Below are positions 30,991 to 41,886 of a stretch of 64,000 nucleotides of DNA, one piece after another. The DNA lies in NCBI GenBank assembly GCA_008729055.1, contig SDUX01000008.1, positions 2,356,001 to 2,420,000 on the forward strand, read 5' to 3'. The position numbers and the translations under genes were made by a program. The DNA comes from Pyropia haitanensis (taxonomy: Eukaryota; Rhodophyta; Bangiophyceae; Bangiales; Bangiaceae). Under the pieces are notes generated by a model, which was not told where the DNA came from, did not search any database, and saw only the letters and a program-made list of their open reading frames with translations. Position 1 is the first letter of the stretch; the number at the start of each line of letters is the position of its first letter.

Positions 30991-33616
30991 GCCGGCCCGT
31001 CCCCCCTGCGCGGGCGCGCCCCCCCGCCAAAGAGGCGCGGGGCGGCCGCCAAGAAAATAAGAGTAAACGGCAACCCGCTGCGGCGGGGGGTGGGGAAGAG
31101 GAGAAAGCGGCAAGAGGGGGGGGAGGGGGGGGTGAGGGTGGGGGGAGGGGGGGGACGCGCGTGGCACCAGACGAAACGCGGGAGCGGGAGCGGCACCACG
31201 CGGCGCGTGGACGTCGACCGTGTCGCCGCGGGGGCAGCCGGACCGCAGCGCCCGCGGGCGCGACACACCGGAACCGCCAGCGGCCACCGCGCGGCCACCG
31301 CGCGGGCGGGCGGTGGGCGTCGGGCCGGGCGGGTGTCAACGCCCTCCCCCCCGCGCCCGCGCACGGTGTGGCAACGTTCGCGGGAGGCCAGCAACTTGAG
31401 CCGTCGGGCCGCGTACGCACAGAATGTTCCCTCACGAACAATTTCAGTTCCGAACGCTTCGGGTGACGCCGTACTGCACGGTGCGACGGGCTTTGACAAA
31501 GAGTACTTTCGAACAGGCGCAGCAAGATGGACCACTTCCTCTAAGTTCACTGCAGATCGACGCGCGTGCACCGACTCACCCGGGTGAAACGACATCGAAA
31601 CTCAGTTGAATATCGACCTTAATTGGCGTATAAGTGCGACAAAAAGCGTCTCTTTAAGAGTGAGTGCTAATCGGCAGTCATACAGAACATGTCAAGTGCT
31701 AGACTGTCCGCAAGAAATGCTCATCTTCGAGAGACGAACGGGACCCCAGTGGGCCGGACTGAGACGCGCACACCCCCCCTTTCGTGCAGTCGCGACCACC
31801 TCATCGATGCATTGGCCGCGCCTCCCTCGAATGCCGGGGCGGCGGTGGCTGGATCACGGCGGCGACTGGCGGCGCGATCGGGGGGGCGGCTCGCTCGTAG
31901 AAAACATACAGTTCCATGACGACGGCAGGTTGACGAGAGGATCGGGTGTTCAGCTCAACAGAATTGGGGGCGGCTGAGTGGCCTGCGCGACAGAGTGCGG
32001 TGCGGTGCGCGGCCGGGGCGTTGACAGGGGGGGAAGGGCGCTTCCTCTTCGAGTCCGTGGAGCGCGCAGCAACCCCGCAGTAGATCGTGCACGCGATCAC
32101 ATTCACCATCCCACAATTGCGAACGATGGCGACTGGGATAACGAGATGTTCATGGTTATCGTGCACCTCGCCGCCATGCTGCAACTAAGGGTGCCCGGTA
32201 CTCAAGCAGTCGAACGGGCGATGTCAGGAGATGCTCATCCCCACTTCCTCCACCCCTTTCCCCCTCCCTTTCGTGTGAGTCGCAGTAACACCCCTCCAAT
32301 GTGCCACGCGGCTGCCCACTCTTCTCGAGCAGATACCCTGCCTCCAAGGGCGCACTCTTCTGCTGGCGGGAACGGCCAGCAGCGCGTCTCTGCAGGCGTG
32401 CGTGCGCGCGCTTGCGTTCGGCACTGATCCGTAGACCGTCCTGGAACGAGAACTCGCGCGCCGTCGCCGCGGAAGACGGACGTGTGTGAAGCGACCGTCG
32501 GATTCAAACTGGCAGATACAGGAAAAACGAATGTATCCCGTGCGCACGGCAGACAGGCGAAGGTAAGTACTGCTGCACGGCCCGCGGGATGTAGCGATAC
32601 ATTGGCTTTGGCCAAAGCCATGCTGCACATCGCACGAGTCTGTAGCACTGAGCGCTACACACGTGGCTGCTGGGGGCCAATGAACAGACGCCACGGATCC
32701 AATGTAACGCGCTACATCGTGTCATGGACCGACCCTACAAGAGCGCTTTGTCTGGAGTTCGCGAGCGGATCACGCAGGTAGCGGTCTGCCCGCCAAAGCT
32801 GCGGCGTGCGATCGTCAACTCTGCAAAACAATCGATCTTGATCTGTGGCGAATCATACGGCCGTGCGACGCTGGACAGTGGGGCCGCAGGCGCCCCTGGC
32901 GACCTGATCGCGGGGTTTGCACCGGACAAACCCAGATGTTGTCCGCCACCTGCATGAATTCCGCGATCTCAGCCGCCAATGAGAGCTATCAAGATGTTCA
33001 TACCTATTGCAATACATACCATCATGTGATTTTACATGTCGTACGTGTGGATTCTGACGTTTTCTGCACGACAGCAGCCAATCAGAGTACGTCCTCAGTT
33101 AAAAATCGTGGTGTTTTGGTCAGAACCTACCTGACGACAAAAATATCTAGTCGTTGACGATCGATGTCTTTGAGACTTTCAGGATCTATTCACTGCGTCA
33201 TGTTACGTACCCATTCTTTCTGGTGTTCCCTACATTGCTGACATTGGCGTGATGGCGCACCACCCCCGATTGGTGGATTGTTCCGCCCTGACTCGTGCTC
33301 GCCCTCTGCCTGCCTGTGCCACCAGAATGGCATGCTGGGTGGCGGCACTCTGGACCACTCTTAACGCAGAACGGGTGTCGTGGCGGCTGCCTGGCGAGGA
33401 GGCATACGTCACCGTCAGCGCCCGGTTGGAGAAGGGGATGCCCGTCGCGTCTGTTCGTGTTCGTCGGTACCCGGCGGTCGTCCGTGGGACACAGGGCTCC
33501 CTTCTCCCTCTTTGTGATCCCTTCGTCCCGTCGATGCCAGCAGACGGTGCCCCCCCTACCGTCGTCGAAGTAGGTGGCGTCGCTAGGCCGCCGGCTCCTG
33601 CCTTATCGCCAGGCTG
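30991..33616. other. Gene-free, lower-GC region between NDR kinase and GT31
   Basis: From about 31400 to 33250 the GC content is far below that of the neighbouring genes. It contains palindromic TGTAGC/GCTACA elements at 32587-32720. A 121-codon frame (ATG 33252, ending 33617) directly abuts the GT31 start and may be an upstream ORF. No conserved protein, tRNA or transposase was found. Confidence 0.45.
32587..32720. repeat. Inverted-repeat cluster with a perfect 18-bp palindrome
   Basis: GATGTAGCGATACATTGG (about 32588-32605) is mirrored at about 32699-32719 by CCAATGTAACGCGCTACATC (one 3-base insertion). Inside are the perfect palindrome TGGCTTTGGCCAAAGCCA (32603-32620) and TGTAGC...GCTACA (about 32641-32659). 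It could be a small terminal-inverted-repeat element, a structured RNA or a protein-binding array. Confidence 0.55.
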
Positions 33617-35743
33617 ATGTCGCGCCCCCTTCCTCCAGCCATGGGGCTTTCGCGATTGCGCAAACGTCTCCGCGTGTGGACCGGCGGCGGCCGTCCCGAC
33701 CGCGGCAGCGCGGTGGGGTTGGCCGTCGCCGCGTCGACGGCGGTGCTGCTGGGCGTGACCGTCATGGTATGGGTCCTCTCTTCGTTGGTGTCCACATCAT
33801 GGGAGAGCCCAGAGTCGCCCCTGGGCAGGGCGGGGGCTGTCCCAATGGCGGGGAGGGCGACAACGACAGCAGCGGCTTCGGCCGCCGCCACCGCCGACGA
33901 GGTGGCGGCACTCCAGGCGGCGGTGCTGCGCGCGGCTCCCCGCCAGCGGCCGGCGGCTCCCGCTCCCGCGGCGCTCCTCTTTGTGGGCGCCGGCTCGGTG
34001 GCGAGGGCGGCGCGGGCCAAGGCGTCGGCCGCGGCGGCGGCCGTCGAGGCGGGTCGCGCCGCGGGCGACTGGGGCGGCGGCACGTACGCGGGGCGGGTCT
34101 TTGCCGCCCCAGCTGCGGCAGCCGCGGCCGAGGTGGTCAACGGTGGTGCGGCCGCCGCAAGAGCAGCGGCACCGTTGCCGTCGCAAGCAGCGGCCGACTG
34201 GTCGGCGGTGGAGATGGTGGCAGTCGGCCGCCACGTGGTGCGCGTCGTCACCCCTGGCGCGGCGGTGTGGGCTGTGGCTGCAGCAGCGGAATCCGCCGGA
34301 CGTGTGACGGTGGTAGTCGCCGAGGCGGACGAGGTGGCGCGCTGGGCGACAGCCCTGCGGCTACTCACCCTGGGCGGCGACTGTCGCACCATTGGGGAGG
34401 TCCTCGTCCACGCGGCGCCAGCCGGCACGAACGATGAAGACGCCGTCGACGATGTGGTGCGGTTGCTCCGTCACCAACTTCTTCGTCGCGGCGGTGCGAA
34501 AGCATGCGCCGCCGCTAGGGCGGTGGCGGCGGTGGTGCCGCCTCCGGCACCGGTGGCGCTCCCAGCCCCTGATCCCATTGTCGACCCACCACCAAGAGCT
34601 GCTGCCGACGCCGCCGCCGCCGCTGCCACCTCCCCTTTACCTGTCGTACACTACGCCATGCTCTCTGGCGCCGCCACCTTTGCCTCGCGCATCCCCGCGG
34701 CGGCTGCCTCGTGGCTCCCCGCCCTTCCTCCCGGTGACGTGGTCATCTATACGGACGCTCTGCCGCCTGTCGCGGCCCTGGACACGCTTCCTTTGGGGGT
34801 GGCGGTGACGGTGACGGGGCCGGCTCGGCCCGACGCGGAGCTCAACCTGCCACGCATGTCGGCGTGGAGCCACTTGACGCGCGTCCGCGACGCGTGGGAC
34901 CACACACTCGCCGCCCGCCCCGAGGTGACGCACCTCGCGCTCATTGACGACGACACGTTTGTCTTCCCGGGTGCCCTGCCGCCGGTGGTGGCCTCGTCCA
35001 AGGCGCTGGCCAACGGCTCTGGCCTGGCCTGGGGGGGATTTCTAGAGCTGATCCGCGTGGATAATGGGGACGGCCGCGACGGGGGGGTCTTCGCGGTGGC
35101 CCTCCGCGCGACGCACATCGCCGCGGGGGGGACGCCGTGCACGCTGCCGTTTGAAGTGGCCGCCAACCTCACGGCCACCGCCGCCGCCACCAACAGCACG
35201 GGCGCCAGGGGCGGCGGTGGCGGCGGTGGCGCCCACCCCTCGCGCCGTCCCCTCCCGTGTGCAGACGTCTTTTGTCGACGCTGCGCGTCCGTGCCGCAGG
35301 GCGCGGCGGTTGTCCTCACCCGCGCCCTCGTCGCGGCGCTCCGCCCCTCCATGGGCGCGTGCGAGGCCGCCACCGCCCGGCTGTGTGCGCGGTGCGGCTC
35401 CCAGCGGCTGTTCCTGTGCGTGCACCAGGTGGCGCGGCTGGGCAGCGCGGCCGCGGTCACCACCCATGTCCTCCCCGGTGTGCGCCGCGACACCTGGCGG
35501 CGGGAGCCCATCGGTGGCTCGGCTCGCGCCGTTACCTTCCACGCCTTTGAGCGTGGCCGGCGGCCGGCGACGGGCAGCATGCGTGACGAAATGCGCGATC
35601 TGATGAACCTCGCCCGCGCCCGGCCGGGGGGGGTGGTGGCACTGCAGGACGTGGCCGACACTGTGGGGTGCCCAGAAGGGGGCCGGTGGGTCAAGCGCGT
35701 CGGGGTGCGGGCGGCGTCCAACGGCACCTGCGTGCGCCGCTGA
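33617..35743 (+). CDS. Golgi type II membrane glycosyltransferase, GT31/Fringe-like
   Basis: Single exon, 708 residues. A short basic cytoplasmic tail (MGLSRLRKRLRVW) precedes one membrane anchor (VGLAVAASTAVLLGVTVMVW), then an Ala-rich stem of about 300 residues. The catalytic region begins near VVHYAMLSGAATFASRI and contains the metal/nucleotide-sugar motif in THLALIDDDTFVFP (near residue 444), LAWGGFLEL, a Cys-rich section (CADVFCRRCASV, CARCGSQRLF) and a late VTFHAFERG, matching the Fringe-like branch of GT31, whose members add GlcNAc or Gal in beta linkage. The product probably builds cell-wall or secreted glycans. Start at 33617 or 33641; the first is preceded by TGA overlapping it (TGATG). 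The Ala-rich stem is unusually long. Confidence 0.8.
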   Translation: MSRPLPPAMGLSRLRKRLRVWTGGGRPDRGSAVGLAVAASTAVLLGVTVMVWVLSSLVSTSWESPESPLGRAGAVPMAGRATTTAAASAAATADEVAALQAAVLRAAPRQRPAAPAPAALLFVGAGSVARAARAKASAAAAAVEAGRAAGDWGGGTYAGRVFAAPAAAAAAEVVNGGAAAARAAAPLPSQAAADWSAVEMVAVGRHVVRVVTPGAAVWAVAAAAESAGRVTVVVAEADEVARWATALRLLTLGGDCRTIGEVLVHAAPAGTNDEDAVDDVVRLLRHQLLRRGGAKACAAARAVAAVVPPPAPVALPAPDPIVDPPPRAAADAAAAAATSPLPVVHYAMLSGAATFASRIPAAAASWLPALPPGDVVIYTDALPPVAALDTLPLGVAVTVTGPARPDAELNLPRMSAWSHLTRVRDAWDHTLAARPEVTHLALIDDDTFVFPGALPPVVASSKALANGSGLAWGGFLELIRVDNGDGRDGGVFAVALRATHIAAGGTPCTLPFEVAANLTATAAATNSTGARGGGGGGGAHPSRRPLPCADVFCRRCASVPQGAAVVLTRALVAALRPSMGACEAATARLCARCGSQRLFLCVHQVARLGSAAAVTTHVLPGVRRDTWRREPIGGSARAVTFHAFERGRRPATGSMRDEMRDLMNLARARPGGVVALQDVADTVGCPEGGRWVKRVGVRAASNGTCVRR

Positions 35744-38051
35744 TCGGATGGGGCGTGAGGGGCGGGAGGCGGGAGTAGGACAAAGGTTGGCCGGGGGGGG
35801 CGGATGGCATGCACTGGGGGGGCGAGCGGGGGGCGAGAGGGACACGGGCGCTGTCCGCGGGGGAGTGCGGGGGGTTTCAATGCTTTGCCGCCGGAGTCAT
35901 TCCGACAACTGAAAAAGACGTCCAGAACCCGCTGGTGCCTGCGACCACTGCCCGAGGTCGGCGGCATCCCCCCAACCCCACCCACACTCCACGCTCCCGA
36001 CGCCCGGACCCCGCCCTGGACTCTCACCCCCTCTTCGTGTGCAGACCATGCACAGAAGGCGAGGGCCGTGAGAGGGGAAGCGCGGGGGGGTACGCGGCGG
36101 GTCGCCCCCCCCCACCGCTGGCTGCCCAGCACAGTGGCCCCAGTAGCAGGCCCCGCCGACATAAGGTGCCGCCCTGGCTTTAGGAGCAGGAGGGGAGGAG
36201 GGGGGAGGGGAAGAGTCGATGATCAAATTGTGTGGTGAGGCGAGCGAGCTGTCGGGGACCACCGCGCCGGGGACCGTCGTACGGAAATGTGCGGAGGGGG
36301 CGTACGGGAAGGCGCGGGGGGGGACCGCCGTAAGGAAAGCTCAGGGTGGGTCGACCTCGTACGGGAAGGTGCTGGCCGGGGACAGCACTACGGGGAATCG
36401 CGGGCGTGCGGCCACGGCGGAACACCATCCGTGGCGGAAAATCGGCCACAGGCCAGGTGGCGGAGAAAAAAAAAAGCACAGCAGGGCCCGGCTACGGCGG
36501 GGCGCTCAGATTCCCCCCCGCCGCCACGCCGCGACGCCAAATGGGCGGCCGCCACGACAGTGGCAGCACGGTCGGTTCCGCCGCGTAGGTTCCCAACGAC
36601 GGGCCTCTGCCCAACACCCATCCTCCCCCGCATGCGAGATATACAGCGCGTTGGGGCCCCCCCCCCCCCCCGCCCCCCCCCCCCCCCCTCCCCGACCCGC
36701 CCCGAGCACGGTGTCTGGCGGACAGACCCGGCCTGCAGCGCGACGCGCCGGCGCCGCTCGTCGCGCTCCCGGCCTGGGGCGCGCGCCGCGAAAATGTGAT
36801 GGCCTGCCTCTTCGTAGGCCCCCCCCCGCCGTGGCGGTTCTGGGCCACCTCCGCCGCCGCCGCCGCCCACCGCTTGAATTCGTGACCGCGGGGACGCCAC
36901 GGCCCGACCGCGTGTTGCTCGGGCGGGGGCGTGTGAGGGGGGGACGCGGAGGGAACGGCACGGCAACAACCCCTCGCCCGGCAGCCGTGTCCCTCGATAT
37001 GGTTGAGGGGGCGGCGATGCAGATGGGGAGCGGCGCCCGCTCATATGTAGCGCCCGACCAGCGCACGGGGCGGATGCGGATTGACAGGCGCCGGCGAGGC
37101 GCGACGGCGTCGCCACCCCCCCTTCTGCACACAACACCCCAATCGGCAGCCGCCGCGAACCGCGCCCCATTTCCCCTCACCCCGCCTCCTCCCCGCCCCC
37201 CCCCCACACCTGACTGTACCCGCTATTTTGCTGTGGTGGCGGCCGAGGCCACGTCGGGAGGCGTCGTAGCCAGCCTATCTGGGCGGCGCAGGGGTCCCTC
37301 GGGGGCCCCGCGCGCGCTGCGGCCCGTCGCGCACGGGCCCTGCGTAGCGAGCAGGTGGTGGTGGTGCATTTTTGTGGAGGGGGGGTGGGTTGCGATGAGG
37401 GGGGGGGTCGTGTGCCGCTGGGGCGCGCCAGCCGCCACCACCCCCCTTGCAGGGGTGTCACGGGTGTGCCCTGGCGGCCACGCATACACACGATGAGCGT
37501 CGCGCGCGGTGCGAAGGGGGGGGCGGAGCGGCGGACGCGGGGCCCACTCGTTGCCACCGCGCCGTCCACGGGTGTATGCCGCCACCCCGCTACATCACGC
37601 ATGCCAGCTGGGGTGTCGCGTCAACGGCGCACACCGTCGTCCTCCCCCCCCCTCCCTCGCCCCCCCACCTCTCCCGTACGTGCTTTACTCCCCGTGTGCT
37701 CCGCTTCCACCGACCATACCCCCCCTACGCCGCACGGGTGGTTTGCTGGGCGATACGACCATCACTGCTGCCGGCCTGTCACACCGCGGTTGGTTGCGCA
37801 TCGTGGTCCATCACGCACGTCTCGTAGCTGCTTGTCCCCCCCCCCCCCCACTTCCACCGTGCGTGTTTTGCCCCTCTTGTCCTCTTACCTCTACCGCCCG
37901 TGACGTTTTTGGCCTGCCTCCCTCCCCGTGAGCTTACTCCCTGACCTACACCTTGCCAGACCCCCGGCGGTTCCCCCGCCGATCCCCCGTACCCCCCTCT
38001 CCATCTTTTTTGGAACGTCTGTAACGGTGGTCTCGTTCGCTCTCCGGGGTC
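35744..38051. other. Intergenic region between GT31 and the SANT/Myb gene
   Basis: It contains an imperfect tandem repeat at 36272-36406, C homopolymers at about 36657-36690, and a pyrimidine-rich leader (37640-38050) with a T6 tract at 38006-38011 just before the next ATG. Long frames here (36.2-37.5 kb) are Arg/Pro noise. Confidence 0.4.
36272..36406. repeat. Degenerate ~26-29-bp tandem repeat, five copies
   Basis: Successive units contain CGTACGGAAA, CGTACGGGAAGG, CGTAAGGAAAG, CGTACGGGAAGG and CTACGGGGAA, each followed by a G-rich spacer. It is non-coding as far as can be seen. Confidence 0.6.
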
Positions 38052-40700
38052 ATGGCGGCCCTCGCCGCGACGCCTCCCTCCGTGCCGTTGGTGTTGCCTC
38101 CTGCTCCCTCGGCGTCCCCGCGTACGCCGGTGCGCTCCAGTGGTTCGGCGGCGGTGCCGACGGGCGCGCCGACGGCGGCGGGGGTGCCCCCGTTGCCGGG
38201 CGGTCTCTTGCCCGCGGCGGCCAGTGGGCGGGGGCGGGACAAGGGTAAGGGACCCGCCCGCGGGGAGGGGATTGGCCGCGGTCGTGGCCGTGGCCGCGGC
38301 CGCGGCCGGGGGCGGGGAGGGGCGGCGGTAGGCGGGGCGGCCGCGGTTGCATTGCCGGCGTGGGCTCTTGGCGGGGCCGCCGCGGCGGGCGCGGCCGGGC
38401 CGTCTGGGGATGTGCGCGTCGGGGCGACTGTGCATGGCTCGCCCGCCGGGGGCTCGTTCCGGGTGGTTTCGAGGTATGCACCGGGCGGGGCGGGTGGGCC
38501 TGCGGGTGGGCCCGCTGGCGCTTCTGCCGGGGGAGTCGGCCTTTTGGGTGGCGACAGCGGCGGCAGTGGTGCGGGCGGTGGTGCGGGCGGTGGTGCGGGC
38601 GGACCCGCCGGGGTGGTGGCTGGCGGCGCTGGCGCCGCGGTGGCGGGGACACCAGGAGCCGTTGCCTCTGTCCACGCGGAAGCGCAGGCGGCGGTCGTGG
38701 CGGGTGGCGGCGGAGCGGTGGGAGCGGCGTTCCGGACGCTCCTCTTGACCGCCCTGTCCACTCTTGGTGCGGTGCCGGCGTGGCTCACCCCGATGGCGGT
38801 GCACGAGGCGGCCAACGCGGGCGGGCGGGTGACGCTCGACCGCCTTGCGTTGGCAGCGGAGCGGGCGGCCGCCGCGCGCTTGCGCGTCGGCCGCGGTGGC
38901 ATGGGGGGCACCGCCGACGCGGCGGTGGCGGTTGCGCTGCTGCCGCCGGCTCACCCGGAGCCCGAAGTCCGCATCGAGCGGCGGGGGCGGAAGAAGAAGA
39001 GCGTTCTTTTGGCCGAGGCGGCGGCGGCCGCCGCCGCCGCCGCCGCTGGCACCGCGCAGGCGCCCACGGCCAGGGGCGCTGTGGGCGGCGCTGGGGACAC
39101 GCCCGCGGCCGGTGGTGCTGCGCCGTCGCCGGTGGGTGTGGCCGCTGGGCGGGTAGCCAAGCCCGCGACGACGGTCCGTGGCGGCCGCGGGGGGGCGTCG
39201 GCTGCTCGTCGCGGGGGACGCGGCGGCAAGGCGCTGTCCGCTATTTCTGCGGGTGTACCGGCCGTGTCGGGCCTCGCGCCACCGCCCTACCCGTCGTCGC
39301 CGTCAATGCTGCCGCCCGGTGGGGTGGCGGCGCTTGTGACGCCCCCTCGCGCGCGGCAGCGAGCTGTCCCAGGCAGCCGCGGCGGCGGGGTGTCTGCCAA
39401 GCGAGCGGCTGACGCGTCTTCCGCTTCGGCGAGCCCCGGGCGGGCCTCGGCAGCTGGGCGCACGACGGAGAAGAAGCAGCGGGTCGTGACGCTGGGAACA
39501 CCTTGGACTGCGGAGGATGATGCCAAGCTGCAGCTTGGGATTGCACGCCACGGCTGGCGCGAGTGGGAAAAGATCCGTCTCGACTGTGGCCTCACCCATC
39601 GCACCGCGGAGACGATGAACACCTACGCTTACACGGCGCGGCGGCGGGACACGGACGGCTTTTACGCGCGCTCATGGACGACGTGGGCGCAGGCAAAGGG
39701 GCGGTCCACCGAGATCAAGCCGATGCCGGAGTCTCGCGGGGCATCCCCGGCTGCTACGGCCGCTGCCGCGGCCGCCGCCGCGGCTTCGTCACCCACCGAT
39801 GGGGTGCCCCCCGTGGCGCCGCCGCGTGGGCGCGGCAAGGCCGTCCGTGGGCGGGGCCGTGGCGGGGCTGCTGCGGCCGCCGCGGGTGGCGGCCGACCCG
39901 GCGGCCTTGGCCGCGGCCGCCTCTTCCCCGACCTGCCCCCGCCAAAGACTGCGTGGGTGCGTGACAGTCCAGCAGCGGCGGCGGCTGCGGGCGGCACTGG
40001 GTTGGCTACCTCGGGGGTCAAGGCGCCCCCTCCTCGCTCCGCGGCCGCGGCCCGCCGGCCGCGCGGCGCTTCGGCAGCGACGCTGGCCGCCGCTCGTGCC
40101 GCGCGCCATCCGGCGGGCGGCCGCGGCGGCGCGCGCGCCGCCGCGGGTGCGGCGGCAGCGGGTGCGGCGGCGGCGGCTGCGTCGGCGGGGCCCGCGGCGG
40201 TGGCGGGGGCAGAGCCGACAGCCCCACTGCCGCCTCCGCCGCCGCCCCTGGCGTCGGTGGCTGTGGCGCATGCCGGCCCCGCCGCGTCGGGGCTGGCGCC
40301 GCCGCCCGCCAAGCGTAGCACCAAGGCCCCGCCGGCGCGGCGGGTGTTTCGCGTCGGCGGCGCGCCGCCGCTGGGCGCCGCCGCGGCGCCCGCGCTGGCC
40401 GCCGCCGCCGCGCTGGCCAACCCGGTGGGCCGCTCCCGGCCGCCCCTGTCGGCTGCAGCGGCAGCGGGTCGCGCGGGCGGCGGTGCAACGCCCCCGCCCC
40501 CGTCGGTGGCGACGGCGTCCTCACTGGGCCGGGTGGCGTCGTCGCCACCCGGAAGTGGCAAGCGGTCCGCCGGCTGCGTACCTGTTGGCGGGGAGCGGCC
40601 GGCGGGGCTGCCATCCAGTGCAGATGGAGGGGTGGGAGTGGGGGGGCTCCCCGGTGATGTTCACGCCGACGGCCAATTGGCCAAGCGGCGGCGGACGTGA
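38052..40700 (+). CDS. SANT/Myb-domain nuclear protein with an RG-rich tract
   Basis: Single exon, 882 residues, mostly Ala/Gly/Pro disorder. A run of GRGRGRGRGRG (about residues 75-92) resembles RNA- or DNA-binding RGG/AT-hook-like sequence. A basic patch ERRGRKKKSVLL lies near 315. The only folded-looking part is one SANT/Myb repeat near 483-535: LGTPWTAEDDAKLQLGIARHGWREWEKIR, with the expected spaced tryptophans, followed by HRTAETMNTYAYTARRR, then EKKQ and further basic segments. A second, less clear RG/Lys cluster follows. It is probably a chromatin or transcription factor; a single repeat does not allow assignment to a subfamily. A T6 tract sits 40 bases upstream of the ATG. The C-terminus ends LAKRRRT, a possible nuclear-localisation signal. 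Confidence 0.75.
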   Translation: MAALAATPPSVPLVLPPAPSASPRTPVRSSGSAAVPTGAPTAAGVPPLPGGLLPAAASGRGRDKGKGPARGEGIGRGRGRGRGRGRGRGGAAVGGAAAVALPAWALGGAAAAGAAGPSGDVRVGATVHGSPAGGSFRVVSRYAPGGAGGPAGGPAGASAGGVGLLGGDSGGSGAGGGAGGGAGGPAGVVAGGAGAAVAGTPGAVASVHAEAQAAVVAGGGGAVGAAFRTLLLTALSTLGAVPAWLTPMAVHEAANAGGRVTLDRLALAAERAAAARLRVGRGGMGGTADAAVAVALLPPAHPEPEVRIERRGRKKKSVLLAEAAAAAAAAAAGTAQAPTARGAVGGAGDTPAAGGAAPSPVGVAAGRVAKPATTVRGGRGGASAARRGGRGGKALSAISAGVPAVSGLAPPPYPSSPSMLPPGGVAALVTPPRARQRAVPGSRGGGVSAKRAADASSASASPGRASAAGRTTEKKQRVVTLGTPWTAEDDAKLQLGIARHGWREWEKIRLDCGLTHRTAETMNTYAYTARRRDTDGFYARSWTTWAQAKGRSTEIKPMPESRGASPAATAAAAAAAAASSPTDGVPPVAPPRGRGKAVRGRGRGGAAAAAAGGGRPGGLGRGRLFPDLPPPKTAWVRDSPAAAAAAGGTGLATSGVKAPPPRSAAAARRPRGASAATLAAARAARHPAGGRGGARAAAGAAAAGAAAAAASAGPAAVAGAEPTAPLPPPPPPLASVAVAHAGPAASGLAPPPAKRSTKAPPARRVFRVGGAPPLGAAAAPALAAAAALANPVGRSRPPLSAAAAAGRAGGGATPPPPSVATASSLGRVASSPPGSGKRSAGCVPVGGERPAGLPSSADGGVGVGGLPGDVHADGQLAKRRRT

Positions 40701-41886
40701 TCGGTGCATTGTGTTTCATCCCTCCGGTTGCTATTCTTCCATCTCGTGCTTTGGTCGTTCATTTCTTTTTTTGTTTCCCCCTGTGCCTGCGGCCGCTGCT
40801 CTTCCGTACAACACCGTTCTTCTCAGTGGACACAGCGCGCCGGTACGGAACGATTCCTATCTGCCGCTCTGGCACCCTCCCGCCAGCGATCTGGTGCGTC
40901 ACGGGCCACGTCGTTCGCCCGTCTGAGAGCGCTTTGCTTCCATGTGGAACTCACGTACATATCTGGAGGCCCTATCGGCAACCAGCGCTGCGCCGCTGTC
41001 TGGGATGACGGCGGCGGCCGTCGCAACAGCGTCGCTGCCAGTGGAGGCCAGCCACCATCATCTCAGTTCGTGGGACCCGCGCGCCACGCCCCCTCCTCTG
41101 GTAGGCTGGCGGCGGTCAGGCACCATGTGCCATGTGTTACAGGAGGGGGCGCGCCGCAACGCAAACCTGCCAAGAAGTTCGGGGTACGCTCGCGGCCGTC
41201 GCTGTCCCATACGCCACCCCCTCCACTCTCCGCTCCAACCTCCAAAATGGCTCAGCTGCCCACTGGATACAGTGTTTCCGCGCACTGCGGGGGGGGGGGG
41301 GGGGGGAGACGTGCTCCCCTCGTGATTGGCGACCGGCGGGGGCCCCGTCGGTGGCGGCGCTGCCCCCGTGTTCACCGGGAGCAGCGCCGCGGCGGGCCAC
41401 ACGCCATATCACCGCGACCCGCGCCTGGCGTGAACCCCTTGCTCGGGGTGCGGGGTGTGGTGGCTGGCGGCGGCCGCCGCCGGCCCGCTGGCCAATCCCC
41501 ACGGTGCGCGCAACCAAATGTACGGGCGGCCCCACGCGGCTGCGGCCACCAACTGCCGCAGTTCTCGTCGCTGGCGCCGTCGCTGGGAGGAGAGCTCCAC
41601 GCGACGGCACTCGAGTGTCGGCGCCCGCGGAAAACGCAGGGACGGCGATCCGTCACATTTTGTGACGGTCACAATTGGGTGGAGCGTCGCGCGGTTTTTC
41701 TCCTCGCGTGCGCGTTGCGTAGCGGCACGAGCTGCCTTACCCAATCCAAGCGAGTGATGAACGGGGGGGGAGAGCGATTTGATGACACGGTAGACCCTGC
41801 TGCAGCCGCCCACCATCTCCCCGTCGCCCGTGACCCTGCCCGCTGCTGTTGTTCCTTGTCTCTTGAGAGCCTCGCACCCCACGGCG
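40701..41886. other. Intergenic region upstream of PRP18
   Basis: It includes a T-rich segment near 40765 and a G14 run near 41289. The composition is lower in GC than the genes at 40700-41000. No gene is supported. Confidence 0.4.
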
